Assembly (NCBI RefSeq): GCF_021462265.1
Contig: NZ_JAJONF010000003.1
Span: forward strand, 372,001-436,000
Origin: Streptomyces shenzhenensis
GTDB taxonomy: Bacteria > Actinomycetota > Actinomycetes > Streptomycetales > Streptomycetaceae
Length of the DNA: 64,000 bases
Direction of reading: 5' to 3'
Below the pieces are notes generated by a model. It saw nothing but the letters and a program-made list of their open reading frames with translations, was not told the origin of the DNA and did no database searches. A program made the translations under genes and the position numbers. Shown here piece by piece: positions 26,911 to 35,928 of the stretch (within the stretch, counting starts at the first letter, position 1; each line of letters begins with the position of its first letter).

Positions 26911-27127
26911 GGTTGTGCGGGCTCCCGTCCGTAGGTATTGCGACCCAGCCACTCTAACGACCCAGTATCTCCGGCGCCTGTGGATGGCGACACAGGTCGG
27001 GAACGGCTTGGAAAGAACACCGGAAAGCCGCGGGAAAAGCGGGGCAAGAGGCGGCGAAGCGCCGGGTAAGAGCCCTGCTCCGGGACGCGGAAACCGGCCA
27101 CCCTGGCGCGGCCGATACCCTAGGGGC

Positions 27128-28267
27128 GTGACATTCCCGGTAGTCGGCATGATCGGCGGGGGGCAGCTCGCGCGTATGACGCACGAGGCGGGCATCCCGC
27201 TGGGCATCAGGTTCAAGCTTCTCAGCGACACCCCTCAGGATTCCGCGGCCCAGGTGGTGAGCGATGTCGTCGTCGGCGACTACCGCGACCTGGAGACGCT
27301 GCGCGCGTTCGCGCGCGGCTGCGATGTGATCACCTTCGATCACGAGCACGTGCCGACCGAGCACCTGCGGGCCCTGGAGGCGGACGGCATCCCCGTGCGC
27401 CCCGGCCCCGACGCTCTGGTGCACGCACAGGACAAGGGCGTGATGCGGGCGAAGCTCGACGCGATCGGCATCCCCTGCCCGCGCCACCGCATCGTGACCG
27501 ACCCGGAGGACGTGGTCCGGTTCGCGGCGGAGGGCGACGGTTTCCCCGTCGTCCTGAAGACCGTGCGCGGCGGCTACGACGGCAAGGGCGTGTGGGTCGT
27601 GGAGACCGCCGAGGAGGCCACCGACCCGTTCCGGGCCGGCGTGCCGGTTCTCGCCGAGGAGAAGGTCGACTACGTCCGCGAGCTCGCCGCCAACGTCGTC
27701 CGCTCCCCGCACGGCCAGGCCGTCGCCTACCCGGTGGTCGAGTCCCAGCAGGTCAACGGCGTCTGTGACACCGTCATCGCGCCCGCACCCGACCTGGACG
27801 AGACGCTCGCGCTGCAGGCCGAGGAGATGGCCCTGCGGATCGCCAAGGAACTGGGCGTGGTCGGCCACCTGGCCGTCGAGCTGTTCCAGACCCGCGACGG
27901 CCGCATCCTCGTCAACGAGCTGGCGATGCGGCCGCACAACTCCGGCCACTGGAGCCAGGACGGCGCGATCACCAGCCAGTTCGCCAACCACGTCCGCGCG
28001 GTCCTCGACCTGCCCCTCGGCGACCCGCGCCCGCGCGCCAGGTGGACGGTCATGGTCAACGTCCTGGGCGGCGACTACCCCGACATGTACTCCGCCTACC
28101 TGCACTGCATGGCCCGCGACCCCAGACTGAAGATCCACATGTACGGCAAGGACGTGAAGCCCGGCCGCAAGGTCGGCCACGTCAACACCTACGGCGACGA
28201 CCTGGACGACGTTCTCGAGCGCGCACGTCACGCTGCCGGCTACCTGAGAGGCACGATCACCGAATGA
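27128..28267 (+). CDS. purK: N5-carboxyaminoimidazole ribonucleotide synthase
   Basis: The 379-residue ATP-grasp enzyme converts AIR, ATP and bicarbonate to N5-CAIR in purine synthesis. Visible motifs are [12 protein letters not shown] at the start, [20 protein letters not shown], the ATP-grasp loop [14 protein letters not shown] and [20 protein letters not shown] followed by RPHNSGHWS. The start is GTG at 27128 with a short AGGGG just before it. The stop overlaps the purE start (ATGA). Confidence 0.96.
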   Translation: MTFPVVGMIGGGQLARMTHEAGIPLGIRFKLLSDTPQDSAAQVVSDVVVGDYRDLETLRAFARGCDVITFDHEHVPTEHLRALEADGIPVRPGPDALVHAQDKGVMRAKLDAIGIPCPRHRIVTDPEDVVRFAAEGDGFPVVLKTVRGGYDGKGVWVVETAEEATDPFRAGVPVLAEEKVDYVRELAANVVRSPHGQAVAYPVVESQQVNGVCDTVIAPAPDLDETLALQAEEMALRIAKELGVVGHLAVELFQTRDGRILVNELAMRPHNSGHWSQDGAITSQFANHVRAVLDLPLGDPRPRARWTVMVNVLGGDYPDMYSAYLHCMARDPRLKIHMYGKDVKPGRKVGHVNTYGDDLDDVLERARHAAGYLRGTITE

Positions 28268-28785
28268 GCCCCGTTGTAGGCATCGTCATGGGTTCCGACT
28301 CCGACTGGCCCGTCATGGAGGCCGCCGCCGAGGCCCTGGACGAGTTCGAGATCGAGTATGAGGTCGATGTCGTCTCGGCGCACCGGATGCCGCGCGAGAT
28401 GGTCACGTACGGCGAGCAGGCGGCCGAGCGCGGCCTGAAGGTGATCATCGCGGGCGCCGGGGGCGCGGCCCACCTCCCGGGCATGCTGGCCTCGGTCACG
28501 CCGCTGCCGGTCATCGGCGTCCCGGTCCCGCTGAAGTACCTCGACGGCATGGACTCCCTGCTCTCCATCGTGCAGATGCCAGCCGGCGTGCCGGTCGCCA
28601 CGGTCTCGGTCGCCGGGGCCCGCAACGCGGGCCTGCTGGCCGCCCGCATCCTGGCCGTCCACGACGAGGACCTGCTGGGCCGGATGCGTGACTTCCAGCA
28701 GGACCTCAACGACCAGGCCACCGAGAAGGGCAAACGGCTGCGCGCCAAGGTCGAGGGTTCGGGCGGCTTCGGCTTCGGCAAGTAG
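28264..28785 (+). CDS. purE: N5-carboxyaminoimidazole ribonucleotide mutase
   Basis: The 173-residue protein catalyses N5-CAIR to CAIR, the step after PurK. It shows the class I PurE motifs [15 protein letters not shown] and [14 protein letters not shown]. The ATG overlaps the purK stop, giving strict coupling. The C-terminus ends in a glycine-rich GSGGFGFGK. The dipeptidase gene follows after 21 bases and may be cotranscribed. Confidence 0.97.
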   Translation: MSPVVGIVMGSDSDWPVMEAAAEALDEFEIEYEVDVVSAHRMPREMVTYGEQAAERGLKVIIAGAGGAAHLPGMLASVTPLPVIGVPVPLKYLDGMDSLLSIVQMPAGVPVATVSVAGARNAGLLAARILAVHDEDLLGRMRDFQQDLNDQATEKGKRLRAKVEGSGGFGFGK

Positions 28786-28806
28786 GACTCCGGGAAGTAA
28801 CACGTA

Positions 28807-29985
28807 ATGACGTCCCTGGATGAAGCCCGGTCCCTGCTGCGTGAGTTCCCGGTGGTCGACGGCCACAACGACCTGCCGTACGCACTGCGTGAGCAGGTCC
28901 GCTACGACCTCGACGCACGCGACATCGCCACGCACCAGAACGCGCACCTGCACACCGACATCCCGCGCCTGCGGGAAGGCGGCGTCGGCGCGCAGTACTG
29001 GTCGGTGTACGTCCGCTCGGACCTGCCGGGCGCGGTCCCGGCGACCCTGGAACAGATCGACTGCGTACGGCAGTTGATCGCCCGTTACCCGGCCGACCTG
29101 CGGGCCGCGCTGACCGCCGCCGACATGGAGGCGGCGCGCGCGGAGGGCCGTATCGCCTCCCTGATGGGTGCGGAGGGCGGCCACTCCATCGACAACTCGC
29201 TGGGCACCCTGCGCGGCCTGTACGAGCTGGGTGTGCGTTACATGACGCTCACCCACAACGACAACAACGACTGGGCGGACTCGGCGACCGACGAGCCGAA
29301 CGTGGGCGGCCTGTCGGCCTTCGGCCGCGAGGTGGTGCGGGAGATGAACCGCCTGGGCATGCTCGTCGACCTCTCCCACGTCGCGGCCACGACCATGCGC
29401 GCCGCCCTCGACACCAGCACCGCCCCGGTGATCTTCTCCCACTCCTCCTCCCGGGCCGTCTGCGACCACCCCCGCAACATCCCGGACGACGTCCTCGAAC
29501 GCCTCCCCGGCAACGGCGGCATGGCGATGGTGACGTTCGTGCCGAAGTTCGTGCTCCAGGCGGCGGTCGACTGGACGGCGGCCGCCGACGAGAACATGCG
29601 CGATCACGGTTTCCACCACCTGGACACCACCGAGGCGGCGATGAAGGTCCACCGGGCCTTCGAGGAGACCAATCCGCGCCCGGTCGCCACGGTCGCCACG
29701 GTCGCCGACCACCTCGACCACATGCGCGAGGTCGCCGGCATCGACCACCTCGGCATCGGCGGCGACTACGACGGCACCGCCTTCACCCCCGACGGCCTGA
29801 ACGACGTCTCCGGCTACCCCAACCTCGTCGCCGAGCTGCTGGACCGCGGCTGGTCCCGGTCCGACCTGGCCAAGCTGACCTGGCAGAACGCGGTGCGCGT
29901 GCTGGGCGCCGCGGAGGACGTGGCCCGCGGCCTGCAAGAGACACGGGGGCCGTCCCACGCGACCATCGCCGAACTGGACGGCTGA
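28807..29985 (+). CDS. Membrane dipeptidase homologue (peptidase M19)
   Basis: The 392-residue protein has all M19 binuclear zinc ligands: His20 and Asp22 (VDGHNDLP), bridging Glu123 (GAEGGH), His191 (DLSHV) and His212 (FSHSS), and the late GGDYDG Asp. These positions match those I recall for Sco3058 of S. coelicolor, a structurally studied homologue of human renal dipeptidase that cleaves dipeptides, including some with a C-terminal D-residue. There is no signal peptide, so it acts in the cytoplasm. It follows purE closely and is followed by a degenerate paralogue. Confidence 0.94.
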   Translation: MTSLDEARSLLREFPVVDGHNDLPYALREQVRYDLDARDIATHQNAHLHTDIPRLREGGVGAQYWSVYVRSDLPGAVPATLEQIDCVRQLIARYPADLRAALTAADMEAARAEGRIASLMGAEGGHSIDNSLGTLRGLYELGVRYMTLTHNDNNDWADSATDEPNVGGLSAFGREVVREMNRLGMLVDLSHVAATTMRAALDTSTAPVIFSHSSSRAVCDHPRNIPDDVLERLPGNGGMAMVTFVPKFVLQAAVDWTAAADENMRDHGFHHLDTTEAAMKVHRAFEETNPRPVATVATVADHLDHMREVAGIDHLGIGGDYDGTAFTPDGLNDVSGYPNLVAELLDRGWSRSDLAKLTWQNAVRVLGAAEDVARGLQETRGPSHATIAELDG

Positions 29986-30032
29986 CCGCGGAGAGCGGCG
30001 CGACCACTCGGCGGGGCCGCGCCGCGAGGGCC

Positions 30033-30061
30033 GGGCGTTCGGGGCGTACCCCCGAACGCCC
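30033..30061. terminator. Hairpin terminator after dipeptidase gene
   Basis: Perfect 12-base arms gggcgttcgggg (30033-30044) and ccccgaacgccc (30050-30061) with a 5-base loop lie 48 bases after the dipeptidase stop. No T tract follows. Confidence 0.6.
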
Positions 30062-30149
30062 CGTCCACCAGGAACCCTCCCGGGCAGGCGTGCGACGGTG
30101 AGCTACAGCCCCTTCACGACGTAGCTCACGACGACGTACGGAGCCCTTC

Positions 30150-31256
30150 ATGGCCGACCTCCAGCACGACATCCCCACCACGACCGAGGTCGGCAGGGAG
30201 GACCGTCTCCCGGACGATCCGTTCCCGGTGGAGTCCGGCGCCGCGTTCCTGGAACGGGCCCACGCGCTGCTGGAGGCGTATCCGGTCGCGGACGGCTACA
30301 GCGGGCTGCCCCGGGCGCTGGGGCCGCTGCCCTGGTACGACCTGGAGCTGGGCGAGACGGCGGTGGACACGGACGTGCCCCGGCTGCGCGAGGGGCACGT
30401 GGGCGCGCTGTTCTGGTCCTTGCCGGTGCCGGAGGGCGACCGGGGCGACCGGGGCGGCCGGGCCGTGAGGGCCACCCTGGAACAGCTGGACCTGGTGCGC
30501 CGGGTGGTCGAGACGCACCCGGAGGGGCTCCGGCTGGTGCGCACCGCCGGGCAGGTCATCGACGCCCGCAACTGCGGCCGGGTCGCCGTGGTGCTCGGTC
30601 CCGCCTCCGCCGCGGCCCTCGACGACTCCCTCGGCATCCTGCGGGTCCTGCAGTCCCTGGGCCTGCGTGTGCTCTCCCTGGCGGGCGCCGCCTGGGCGGG
30701 GGCGCAGGGGCTGACCCGGTTCGGCGAGGAGGTGGTGCGGGAGATGAACCGGCTCGGGGTGCTCGCCGACCTGTCCGGTGCCCCGGAGGCCGCCCTGGTC
30801 CGGACGCTCGCGCTCTCCAAGACACCGGTCCTGTGCACCCGCTCCGCCGCCGCTGCGGTACGCCCGCACCCCGCCAACCTCTCCGACGGCCTGCTGGCGC
30901 GGCTCGGGGAGCAGAAGGGCGTCTGCATGGTGCCGCTGGCCGCCGAGCAGACCGGGCCGAGCCTCGCGGACGTCGCCGGTCACCTCGACCACGTCCGCGC
31001 GGTCGCGGGCCCCGAGTGCGTCGCCCTGTCCGGCACCTACGACTCCGGCGTCGCCCACCCCCGCGACCTCGACGACGCCTCCCGCTATCCCCACCTGATC
31101 GCCGAACTGCTCCGCCGCGGCTGGTCCGACACCGAGCTGTCACTGCTGACCTGGGGGAACGTCCAGCGCGCCCTGCGCAGCGCCGACTTCACCGCCCGAG
31201 CGGCCCAGTACCGCAGAGACCCGAACCCACCCCGCCCGGCCGACCCCGAGGCCTGA
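30150..31256 (+). CDS. M19-like protein lacking all recognisable zinc ligands
   Basis: The 368-residue protein aligns along its length with the upstream dipeptidase: [34 protein letters not shown] and DDASRYPHLIAELLRRGWSD all have close counterparts. The metal positions are changed. HND is YSG (VADGYSGLP), GAEGGH is GPASAA, DLSHV is DLSGA, FSHSS is CTRSA, and GGDYDG is SGTYDS. It is therefore almost certainly not a zinc peptidase and is a full-length, in-frame pseudoenzyme rather than a decayed gene. A hairpin separates it from the active paralogue, and its stop is the first unit of a tandem repeat. Its role is unknown. Confidence 0.85.
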   Translation: MADLQHDIPTTTEVGREDRLPDDPFPVESGAAFLERAHALLEAYPVADGYSGLPRALGPLPWYDLELGETAVDTDVPRLREGHVGALFWSLPVPEGDRGDRGGRAVRATLEQLDLVRRVVETHPEGLRLVRTAGQVIDARNCGRVAVVLGPASAAALDDSLGILRVLQSLGLRVLSLAGAAWAGAQGLTRFGEEVVREMNRLGVLADLSGAPEAALVRTLALSKTPVLCTRSAAAAVRPHPANLSDGLLARLGEQKGVCMVPLAAEQTGPSLADVAGHLDHVRAVAGPECVALSGTYDSGVAHPRDLDDASRYPHLIAELLRRGWSDTELSLLTWGNVQRALRSADFTARAAQYRRDPNPPRPADPEA

Positions 31257-31446
31257 TCGGACGGGGCCGATCAAGACGGGGCCGATCAGACGGGGCCGAT
31301 AAGACGGGGCCTGATCCGAGGAGGCCGATCAGCGGATCCGATCAGACGGGGAGCTGATCAGACGGGGCTGACAGGAGGGGTCCGATCAGACGGAGCCTGA
31401 CCGGACGGGGCCGATCAGACGGGTCCGGTCAGTCGAGGTCCGGTCA
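31254..31446. repeat. Tandem repeat, about 14 units of 13-16 bases
   Basis: The consensus unit is YGATCAGACGGGGC with point changes and small indels. Perfect or near-perfect units occur near 31283, 31339, 31355, 31383 and 31412. The array fills the whole gap between convergent genes. The M19-like stop codon lies in its first unit and the VOC gene's stop in its last. Confidence 0.8.
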
Positions 31447-31833
31447 GTCGATCCGGCACAGGCAGAACGGATGGCCGGCCGGATCGGCGTACACCCGGAA
31501 GTCCTCCGCGACCGGGTCCTCCTCCCGCCGCAGCAGCCGCGCCCCCAGCGCCAGCACCTTCTTCTCCGCCGCGTCGACGTCCTCCCACGTCGGCCCCGCG
31601 TCGAAGTCGAGATGGAACTGCTGGGAGTTGTGGTCGGCGCGCGGCCACTCGGGCGGGGTGTACCCCTCCGCCAGCTGGAAGCCCAGCCGCAGCCCGTCCG
31701 GCAGCCTCAGTACGACCCAGTCGGCCTCCTCGGCCACCAGGGTGCCGCCGGCGACGGCCGCGTAGAAGGCGGCCAGCGCGGACGGGTCGGGACAGTCGAT
31801 CACCACGTTGCGCAGGCGGGCGACGGACGCCAT
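31444..31833 (-). CDS. VOC (glyoxalase/dioxygenase-fold) protein, second of a tandem pair
   Basis: The 129-residue single VOC domain has VARLRNVVIDCPDPSALAAF, then FHLDFDAGPTWEDVDAAEKK and a final FRVYADPAGHPFCLCRID. It starts at the ATG at 31833 with GGAGG upstream. It closely resembles the neighbouring gene (31895-32254; LDCPDPSALAGFYAGV, VYADPAGHPFCLCAC), so the pair arose by duplication. Substrate and metal are not predictable. The gene runs into the tandem repeat, which encodes its last residues. Confidence 0.88.
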   Translation of the reverse strand: MASVARLRNVVIDCPDPSALAAFYAAVAGGTLVAEEADWVVLRLPDGLRLGFQLAEGYTPPEWPRADHNSQQFHLDFDAGPTWEDVDAAEKKVLALGARLLRREEDPVAEDFRVYADPAGHPFCLCRID

Positions 31834-31894
31834 GAGCCCTCCTTGTCTCGTCGCTCTTCTTCTGTCTTCTTCGCTCTTCCTCCGGCCGGCGGCC

Positions 31895-32254
31895 TCAGCA
31901 GGCACAGAGGCAGAACGGGTGCCCCGCAGGGTCGGCGTACACCCGGAAACTGCGCTCCCGGTCCGCCGCGTCCAGCGGCTTCGCGCCCAGCTCCAGCACC
32001 CCCTTCTCGGCCGCGTCCAGGTCGTCCACCACCAGGTCCAGGTGGAACTGCTGCGAGTCGTCCGGCGCGGGCCACTCCGGCGCCACGAACCCGGGCGCCT
32101 GCTGGAACGCCAGCGCCTGCCCGCCGGGCACCTTCAGGTCCACCCACTCCCCGTCCCCCTCGACACTGCCGCCCAGCACCCCGGCGTAGAAACCGGCGAG
32201 CGCGGACGGGTCGGGGCAGTCCAGGACGACAACACCGAGCTTGGCGAGAGCCAT
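31895..32254 (-). CDS. VOC (glyoxalase/dioxygenase-fold) protein, first of a tandem pair
   Basis: The 119-residue VOC domain protein has LGVVVLDCPDPSALAGFYAG, FHLDLVVDDLDAAEKGVLEL and FRVYADPAGHPFCLCAC. It starts at the ATG at 32254 with GAGGAGGAAG upstream. It is divergent from a CGNR zinc-finger protein gene, with five GTTAC/GTAAC-containing motifs in the gap, so its control by that protein is plausible. The paralogue follows 61 bases downstream. Confidence 0.88.
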   Translation of the reverse strand: MALAKLGVVVLDCPDPSALAGFYAGVLGGSVEGDGEWVDLKVPGGQALAFQQAPGFVAPEWPAPDDSQQFHLDLVVDDLDAAEKGVLELGAKPLDAADRERSFRVYADPAGHPFCLCAC

Positions 32255-32275
32255 GACTTCCTCCTCGAAGTCGGA

Positions 32276-32363
32276 GTTACCTGCAAAGCCGTTCAACCAG
32301 TAACTACGGTTACCGCATGTTCCCGCACCGCCGGTAACGCCGCAACCGGATTTCGGAGGTAAC
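32276..32363. promoter_or_regulatory. Cluster of GTTACC/GGTAAC motifs between VOC and CGNR genes
   Basis: GTTACC occurs at 32276 and 32309, GGTAAC at 32333 and 32358, and GTAAC at 32300. The copies at 32300-32313 form the palindrome GTAACTACGGTTAC. This is a candidate operator region for the divergent pair. Confidence 0.45.
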
Positions 32364-32371
32364 TTGCAGGG

Positions 32372-32878
32372 ATGAGTGAGAGATCGCCCGCGCCGGGCGG
32401 CCTGGCCCTGGTCGAGGCCCTGGTGAACACACTGGACCTGGAGTCGGGCGCCGACGCCCTCGACACGGCGGACGGCAGGGCACGCCTCGGTGTCACGGAG
32501 GCCGGACTCTCACCCGCCCGCGCCCTGCGCGAGTCCCTGCGCGCCGCCCTCCTCGCCCACGCCGGGTACCCCCCGCACCGCGAGGTCACCCCCCTGAGCG
32601 AGTTGCTCGCGCAGGCCCCGCTGCGTGTCGTCGTCGACCCCGCCGACGGCTCGGCGCACCTCACCCCCGCCGACCCGGCCCCCCTGCTCTCCCGCGTGGC
32701 GGCGGCCGTCGCCACAGCCCTGGTCGAGGGCACCTGGACCCGCCTCAAGGCCTGCGAGGCGGACACCTGCCACTGGGCGTACTACGACCGCAGCCCGGCC
32801 GGCCGCGGCCGCTGGTGCTCGATGCAGGTGTGCGGGGCGCGCGCGAAAATGCGCCGGTACCGGGCCAAGGAGCGGTAA
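32372..32878 (+). CDS. CGNR zinc-finger protein (ABATE domain), CGAR variant
   Basis: The 168-residue protein has an N-terminal ABATE-type region (LALVEALVNTLDLESGADAL, then ARALRESLRAALLAHAGYPP). The C-terminal zinc finger is LKACEADTCHWAYYDRSPAG followed by RGRWCSMQVCGARAKMRRYR. Four Cys are present and the name-giving CGNR is CGAR. Such proteins are presumed DNA-binding regulators in actinomycetes. It is divergent from the VOC pair, and the spaced GTTACC motifs in the shared gap suggest autoregulation. A strong terminator follows at 32933. Confidence 0.87.
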   Translation: MSERSPAPGGLALVEALVNTLDLESGADALDTADGRARLGVTEAGLSPARALRESLRAALLAHAGYPPHREVTPLSELLAQAPLRVVVDPADGSAHLTPADPAPLLSRVAAAVATALVEGTWTRLKACEADTCHWAYYDRSPAGRGRWCSMQVCGARAKMRRYRAKER

Positions 32879-32932
32879 GGCGCGGCCGGTTCACCGGATC
32901 TGCGTGTGCCGCGTGGTGCAGAATGCAACAAG

Positions 32933-32971
32933 ACACCGGTTCGGCCGACTGAGCCTCGGCCGAACCGGTGT
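32933..32971. terminator. Strong hairpin terminator
   Basis: Perfect 16-base arms acaccggttcggccga (32933-32948) and tcggccgaaccggtgt (32956-32971) with a 7-base loop are followed by cgtccttcttgtc. This is the best stem in the window after a CDS. Confidence 0.8.
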
Positions 32972-33023
32972 CGTCCTTCTTGTCACGGTGCGGATGCGCC
33001 GCGGTGGCCCGCCTCCGGCTGAG

Positions 33024-33090
33024 GCGCCCCGGAAGGGGCGCGGGGCCGTGTCGGCATGCGGCTCCGCCGCTCGGACGCGACCAGCCCCGA
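33024..33090 (+). repeat. Intergenic interspersed repeat, copy 4
   Basis: A plus-orientation copy: GGGGCGCGGGGCCGTGTC, ATGCGGCTCCGCCGC, then GACGCGACCAGCC. It lies between the terminator and the convergent dehydrogenase gene. Confidence 0.6.
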
Positions 33091-33103
33091 CGCGCCCGCC
33101 GCC

Positions 33104-34447
33104 TTACGCGGTCGGACGTCCCATGGCGCGATACGTCCACCCGGCCCGCCGCCAGATCTCAGGATCCAGCGCATTCCGTCCGTCGAGGATCACCCGAGCC
33201 GCGGCCACCTCCCCGAGCGCCGCCGGATCCAGCTCCCCGAACTCCCGCCACTCGGTGAGGTGCAGCACCACATCGGCCCCCCGCACACACTCCTCGGCGC
33301 TACCGGCGTAGCCCAGCGTCGGGAACAGCCGCCGGGCGTTCGCCATCCCCTTCGGGTCGTAGACCGTCACCTGGCCGCCCTGCAGATGGATCTGCCCCGC
33401 CACGTTCAGCGCCGGCGAGTCCCGCACGTCGTCCGAGTCCGGCTTGAACGTCGCGCCGAGCACCGCCACCCGCTTCCCGAGGAAGGACCCGCCGCCGAGC
33501 GCGTCCCGCGCCATCTCGACCATCTGTCCCCGGCGCCGCATGTTGATGGAGTCGATCTCGCGCAGGAAGGTCAGCGCCTGGTCGGCGCCCAGCTCACCCG
33601 CGCGGGCCATGAAGGCACGGATGTCCTTCGGCAGGCAGCCGCCGCCGAACCCGATCCCGGCGCGCAGGAACTTCTTCCCGATCCGGTCGTCGTAACCGAT
33701 CGCCTCCGCGAGCCTGGCCACATCGCCGCCCGCGGCCTCGCACACCTCCGCCATCGCGTTGATGAAGGAGATCTTGGTCGCGAGGAAGGAGTTCGCCGAC
33801 GTCTTCACCAGTTCGGCGGTCGGGAAGTCGGTCACCACGAACGGCGTGCCCTCGCTCACCGGCGTCGCGTACACCTCGCGCAGCAGCTTCTCCGCGCGCT
33901 CGCTGCGCACGCCGACCACGATCCGGTCCGGGTGCAGCGTGTCCTGGACGGCGAAGCCCTCACGCAGGAACTCCGGGTTCCAGGCCAGTTCGGCGTCGTC
34001 GCCCGCGGGCGCGTTCCCGGTGAGGTAGGCGGCCAGCCGCTCCGCGGAACCGACCGGCACCGTCGACTTGCCGACGACCAGCGCGGGCCCGGTCAGATGC
34101 GGGGCCAGCGACGCGATCGCGGAGTCGACGTACGACATGTCGCAGGCGTACTCGCCGTGCTTCTGGGGGGTGTTCACGCACACGAAGTGCACGTCACCGA
34201 AGGCGCCGACCTCGGCCCAGTCGGTGGTGAAGCGCAGCCGCCCGGTGGAGCCCTCGAAGCCGGCCACGTGCCGGCGCAGCAGCTCGTCGAGCCCCGGCTC
34301 GTACATCGGGGTCTCGCCGCGCTCCAGCATCGCGATCTTCTCGGGCACGACGTCCAGCCCGAGCACCTCGAAGCCCAGCTCGGCCATGGCCGCGGCATGC
34401 GTGGCGCCGAGATAGCCGGTGCCGATCACGGTGATCTTGAGGCTCAT
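33104..34447 (-). CDS. UDP-glucose/GDP-mannose 6-dehydrogenase family protein
   Basis: The 447-residue protein has an N-terminal Rossmann motif (VIGTGYLGATHA), FVCVNTPQK and GKSTVPVGSAERL. The catalytic Cys motif is GFGGGCLPKDIRAF and the C-terminal domain includes VAVLGATFKPDSDDVRDSPA. It oxidises an NDP-hexose to the uronic acid with two NAD+. UDP-glucose is the likelier substrate, but the family is not resolved by eye. The gene is monocistronic on the minus strand and divergent from the acyl-CoA dehydrogenase. Together with the nearby glycosyltransferase and LCP genes it suggests production of an acidic wall sugar. Confidence 0.93.
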   Translation of the reverse strand: MSLKITVIGTGYLGATHAAAMAELGFEVLGLDVVPEKIAMLERGETPMYEPGLDELLRRHVAGFEGSTGRLRFTTDWAEVGAFGDVHFVCVNTPQKHGEYACDMSYVDSAIASLAPHLTGPALVVGKSTVPVGSAERLAAYLTGNAPAGDDAELAWNPEFLREGFAVQDTLHPDRIVVGVRSERAEKLLREVYATPVSEGTPFVVTDFPTAELVKTSANSFLATKISFINAMAEVCEAAGGDVARLAEAIGYDDRIGKKFLRAGIGFGGGCLPKDIRAFMARAGELGADQALTFLREIDSINMRRRGQMVEMARDALGGGSFLGKRVAVLGATFKPDSDDVRDSPALNVAGQIHLQGGQVTVYDPKGMANARRLFPTLGYAGSAEECVRGADVVLHLTEWREFGELDPAALGEVAAARVILDGRNALDPEIWRRAGWTYRAMGRPTA

Positions 34448-34574
34448 GAATGCTCCAGCTCGGGGACGTCGGTACGGGCTGCGGCCCGAGCATAACCGGG
34501 CCGTGTTCCGGGCAACTTTCCCGCTGTCGCCAAGCTCACGTGACCTATCCGAGGGCCGCGTTCTAAACTTTGAG

Positions 34575-34588
34575 TTACTTAACAGTAA
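34575..34588. promoter_or_regulatory. Palindrome upstream of acyl-CoA dehydrogenase gene
   Basis: TTACT-TAAC-AGTAA is a 14-base inverted repeat in an AT-rich stretch 37 bases before the TTG start. It looks like a TetR-type operator. Confidence 0.4.
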
Positions 34589-34624
34589 TTAGCGTCAGCA
34601 CCACTGCGTCTGGAGTGAGACACC

Positions 34625-35782
34625 TTGGCCGGATCGGCTGACTTCGACCTGTACCGCCCGTCCGAGGAGCACGACATGCTCCGGGACGTCGTCCGCGCGC
34701 TGGTCGAGGCGAAGATCGCCCCGTACGCCGCCGCGGTGGACGAGGAGGCCCGCTTCCCACAGGAGGCCCTCGACGCACTGGTCGCCAATGACCTGCACGC
34801 CGTGCACGTACCCGAGGAGTACGGCGGGGCCGGCGCCGACGCGCTCGCCACGGTCATCGTGATCGAGGAGGTCGCCCGCGCCTGCGTCTCCTCCTCCCTC
34901 ATCCCGGCCGTGAACAAGCTGGGCTCGCTCCCGGTGATGCTCTCCGGCTCCGAGGACCTGAAGAAGAAGTACCTCGCGCCGCTGGCCAAAGGTGACGCGA
35001 TGTTCTCGTACTGCCTCTCCGAGCCGGAGGCCGGCTCGGACGCGGGCGGCATGAAGACGAAGGCGGTCCGCGACGGCGACCACTACGTCCTCAACGGTGT
35101 GAAGCGCTGGATCACCAACGCGGGCGTCTCCGACTACTACACGGTGATGGCCGTGACGGACCCGGAGAAGCGCACCAAGGGCATCTCCGCCTTCGTCGTC
35201 GAGAAGTCCGACGAGGGCGTCTCCTTCGGCGCCCCGGAGAAGAAGCTGGGCATCAAGGGCTCGCCGACCCGCGAGGTCTACTTCGACAACGTCCGCATCC
35301 CCGCCGACCGCATGATCGGCGCGGAGGGCACCGGCTTCGCCACCGCGATGAAGACTCTGGACCACACCCGGATCACCATCGCCGCCCAGGCCCTCGGCGT
35401 CGCCCAGGGCGCCCTCGACTACGCCAAGGGCTACGTCCAGGAGCGCAAGCAGTTCGGCAAGCCGATCGCCGACTTCCAGGGCATCCAGTTCATGCTCGCC
35501 GACATGGCCATGAAGATCGCCGCCGCCCGCGCCCTCACCTACCAGGCCGCGGCCGCCTCCGAGCGCGGCGACGCCGACCTCACCTTCCAGGGCGCGGCGG
35601 CCAAGTGCTTCGCCTCCGACGTCGCCATGGAGGTCACCACGGACGCCGTCCAGCTCCTCGGCGGCTACGGCTACACCCGCGACTACCCGGTCGAGCGCAT
35701 GATGCGCGACGCCAAGATCACGCAGATCTACGAGGGCACGAATCAGGTTCAGCGGATCGTCATGGCCCGCAACCTGCCGTAA
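34625..35782 (+). CDS. Acyl-CoA dehydrogenase
   Basis: The 385-residue FAD enzyme catalyses the first oxidation of acyl-CoA beta-oxidation or of a branched-chain acyl-CoA. Motifs are YCLSEPEAGSDAGGMKTKAV, RWITNAGVSDYYTV, GIKGSPTREVYFDNVRIP and, near the end, QLLGGYGYTRDYPVERMMRD with the catalytic Glu expected in IYEGTNQVQRIVMARNL. The start is TTG at 34625 with GGAGTGAG upstream. It has its own promoter region and a good terminator downstream, so it is probably monocistronic. Confidence 0.95.
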   Translation: MAGSADFDLYRPSEEHDMLRDVVRALVEAKIAPYAAAVDEEARFPQEALDALVANDLHAVHVPEEYGGAGADALATVIVIEEVARACVSSSLIPAVNKLGSLPVMLSGSEDLKKKYLAPLAKGDAMFSYCLSEPEAGSDAGGMKTKAVRDGDHYVLNGVKRWITNAGVSDYYTVMAVTDPEKRTKGISAFVVEKSDEGVSFGAPEKKLGIKGSPTREVYFDNVRIPADRMIGAEGTGFATAMKTLDHTRITIAAQALGVAQGALDYAKGYVQERKQFGKPIADFQGIQFMLADMAMKIAAARALTYQAAAASERGDADLTFQGAAAKCFASDVAMEVTTDAVQLLGGYGYTRDYPVERMMRDAKITQIYEGTNQVQRIVMARNLP

Positions 35783-35807
35783 CGGCACGTGGTGTTCCGT
35801 CTCTTGG

Positions 35808-35832
35808 AAAGGCGCCCTCCGGGGCGCCTTTT
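35808..35832 (+). terminator. Intrinsic terminator after acyl-CoA dehydrogenase
   Basis: Arms aaaggcgcc (35808-35816) and ggcgcctttt (35823-35832) with a 6-base loop end in a T run, a textbook terminator 26 bases after the stop codon. Confidence 0.8.
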
Positions 35833-35928
35833 CTGTCCGCGTGCCCGAATGGCACTACCGGACGGTCGGGCTTAGGACGGAACCAGACGGGGCCGCCCCG
35901 GACCCCTCATTCCCACCCTGGAGGAGCC

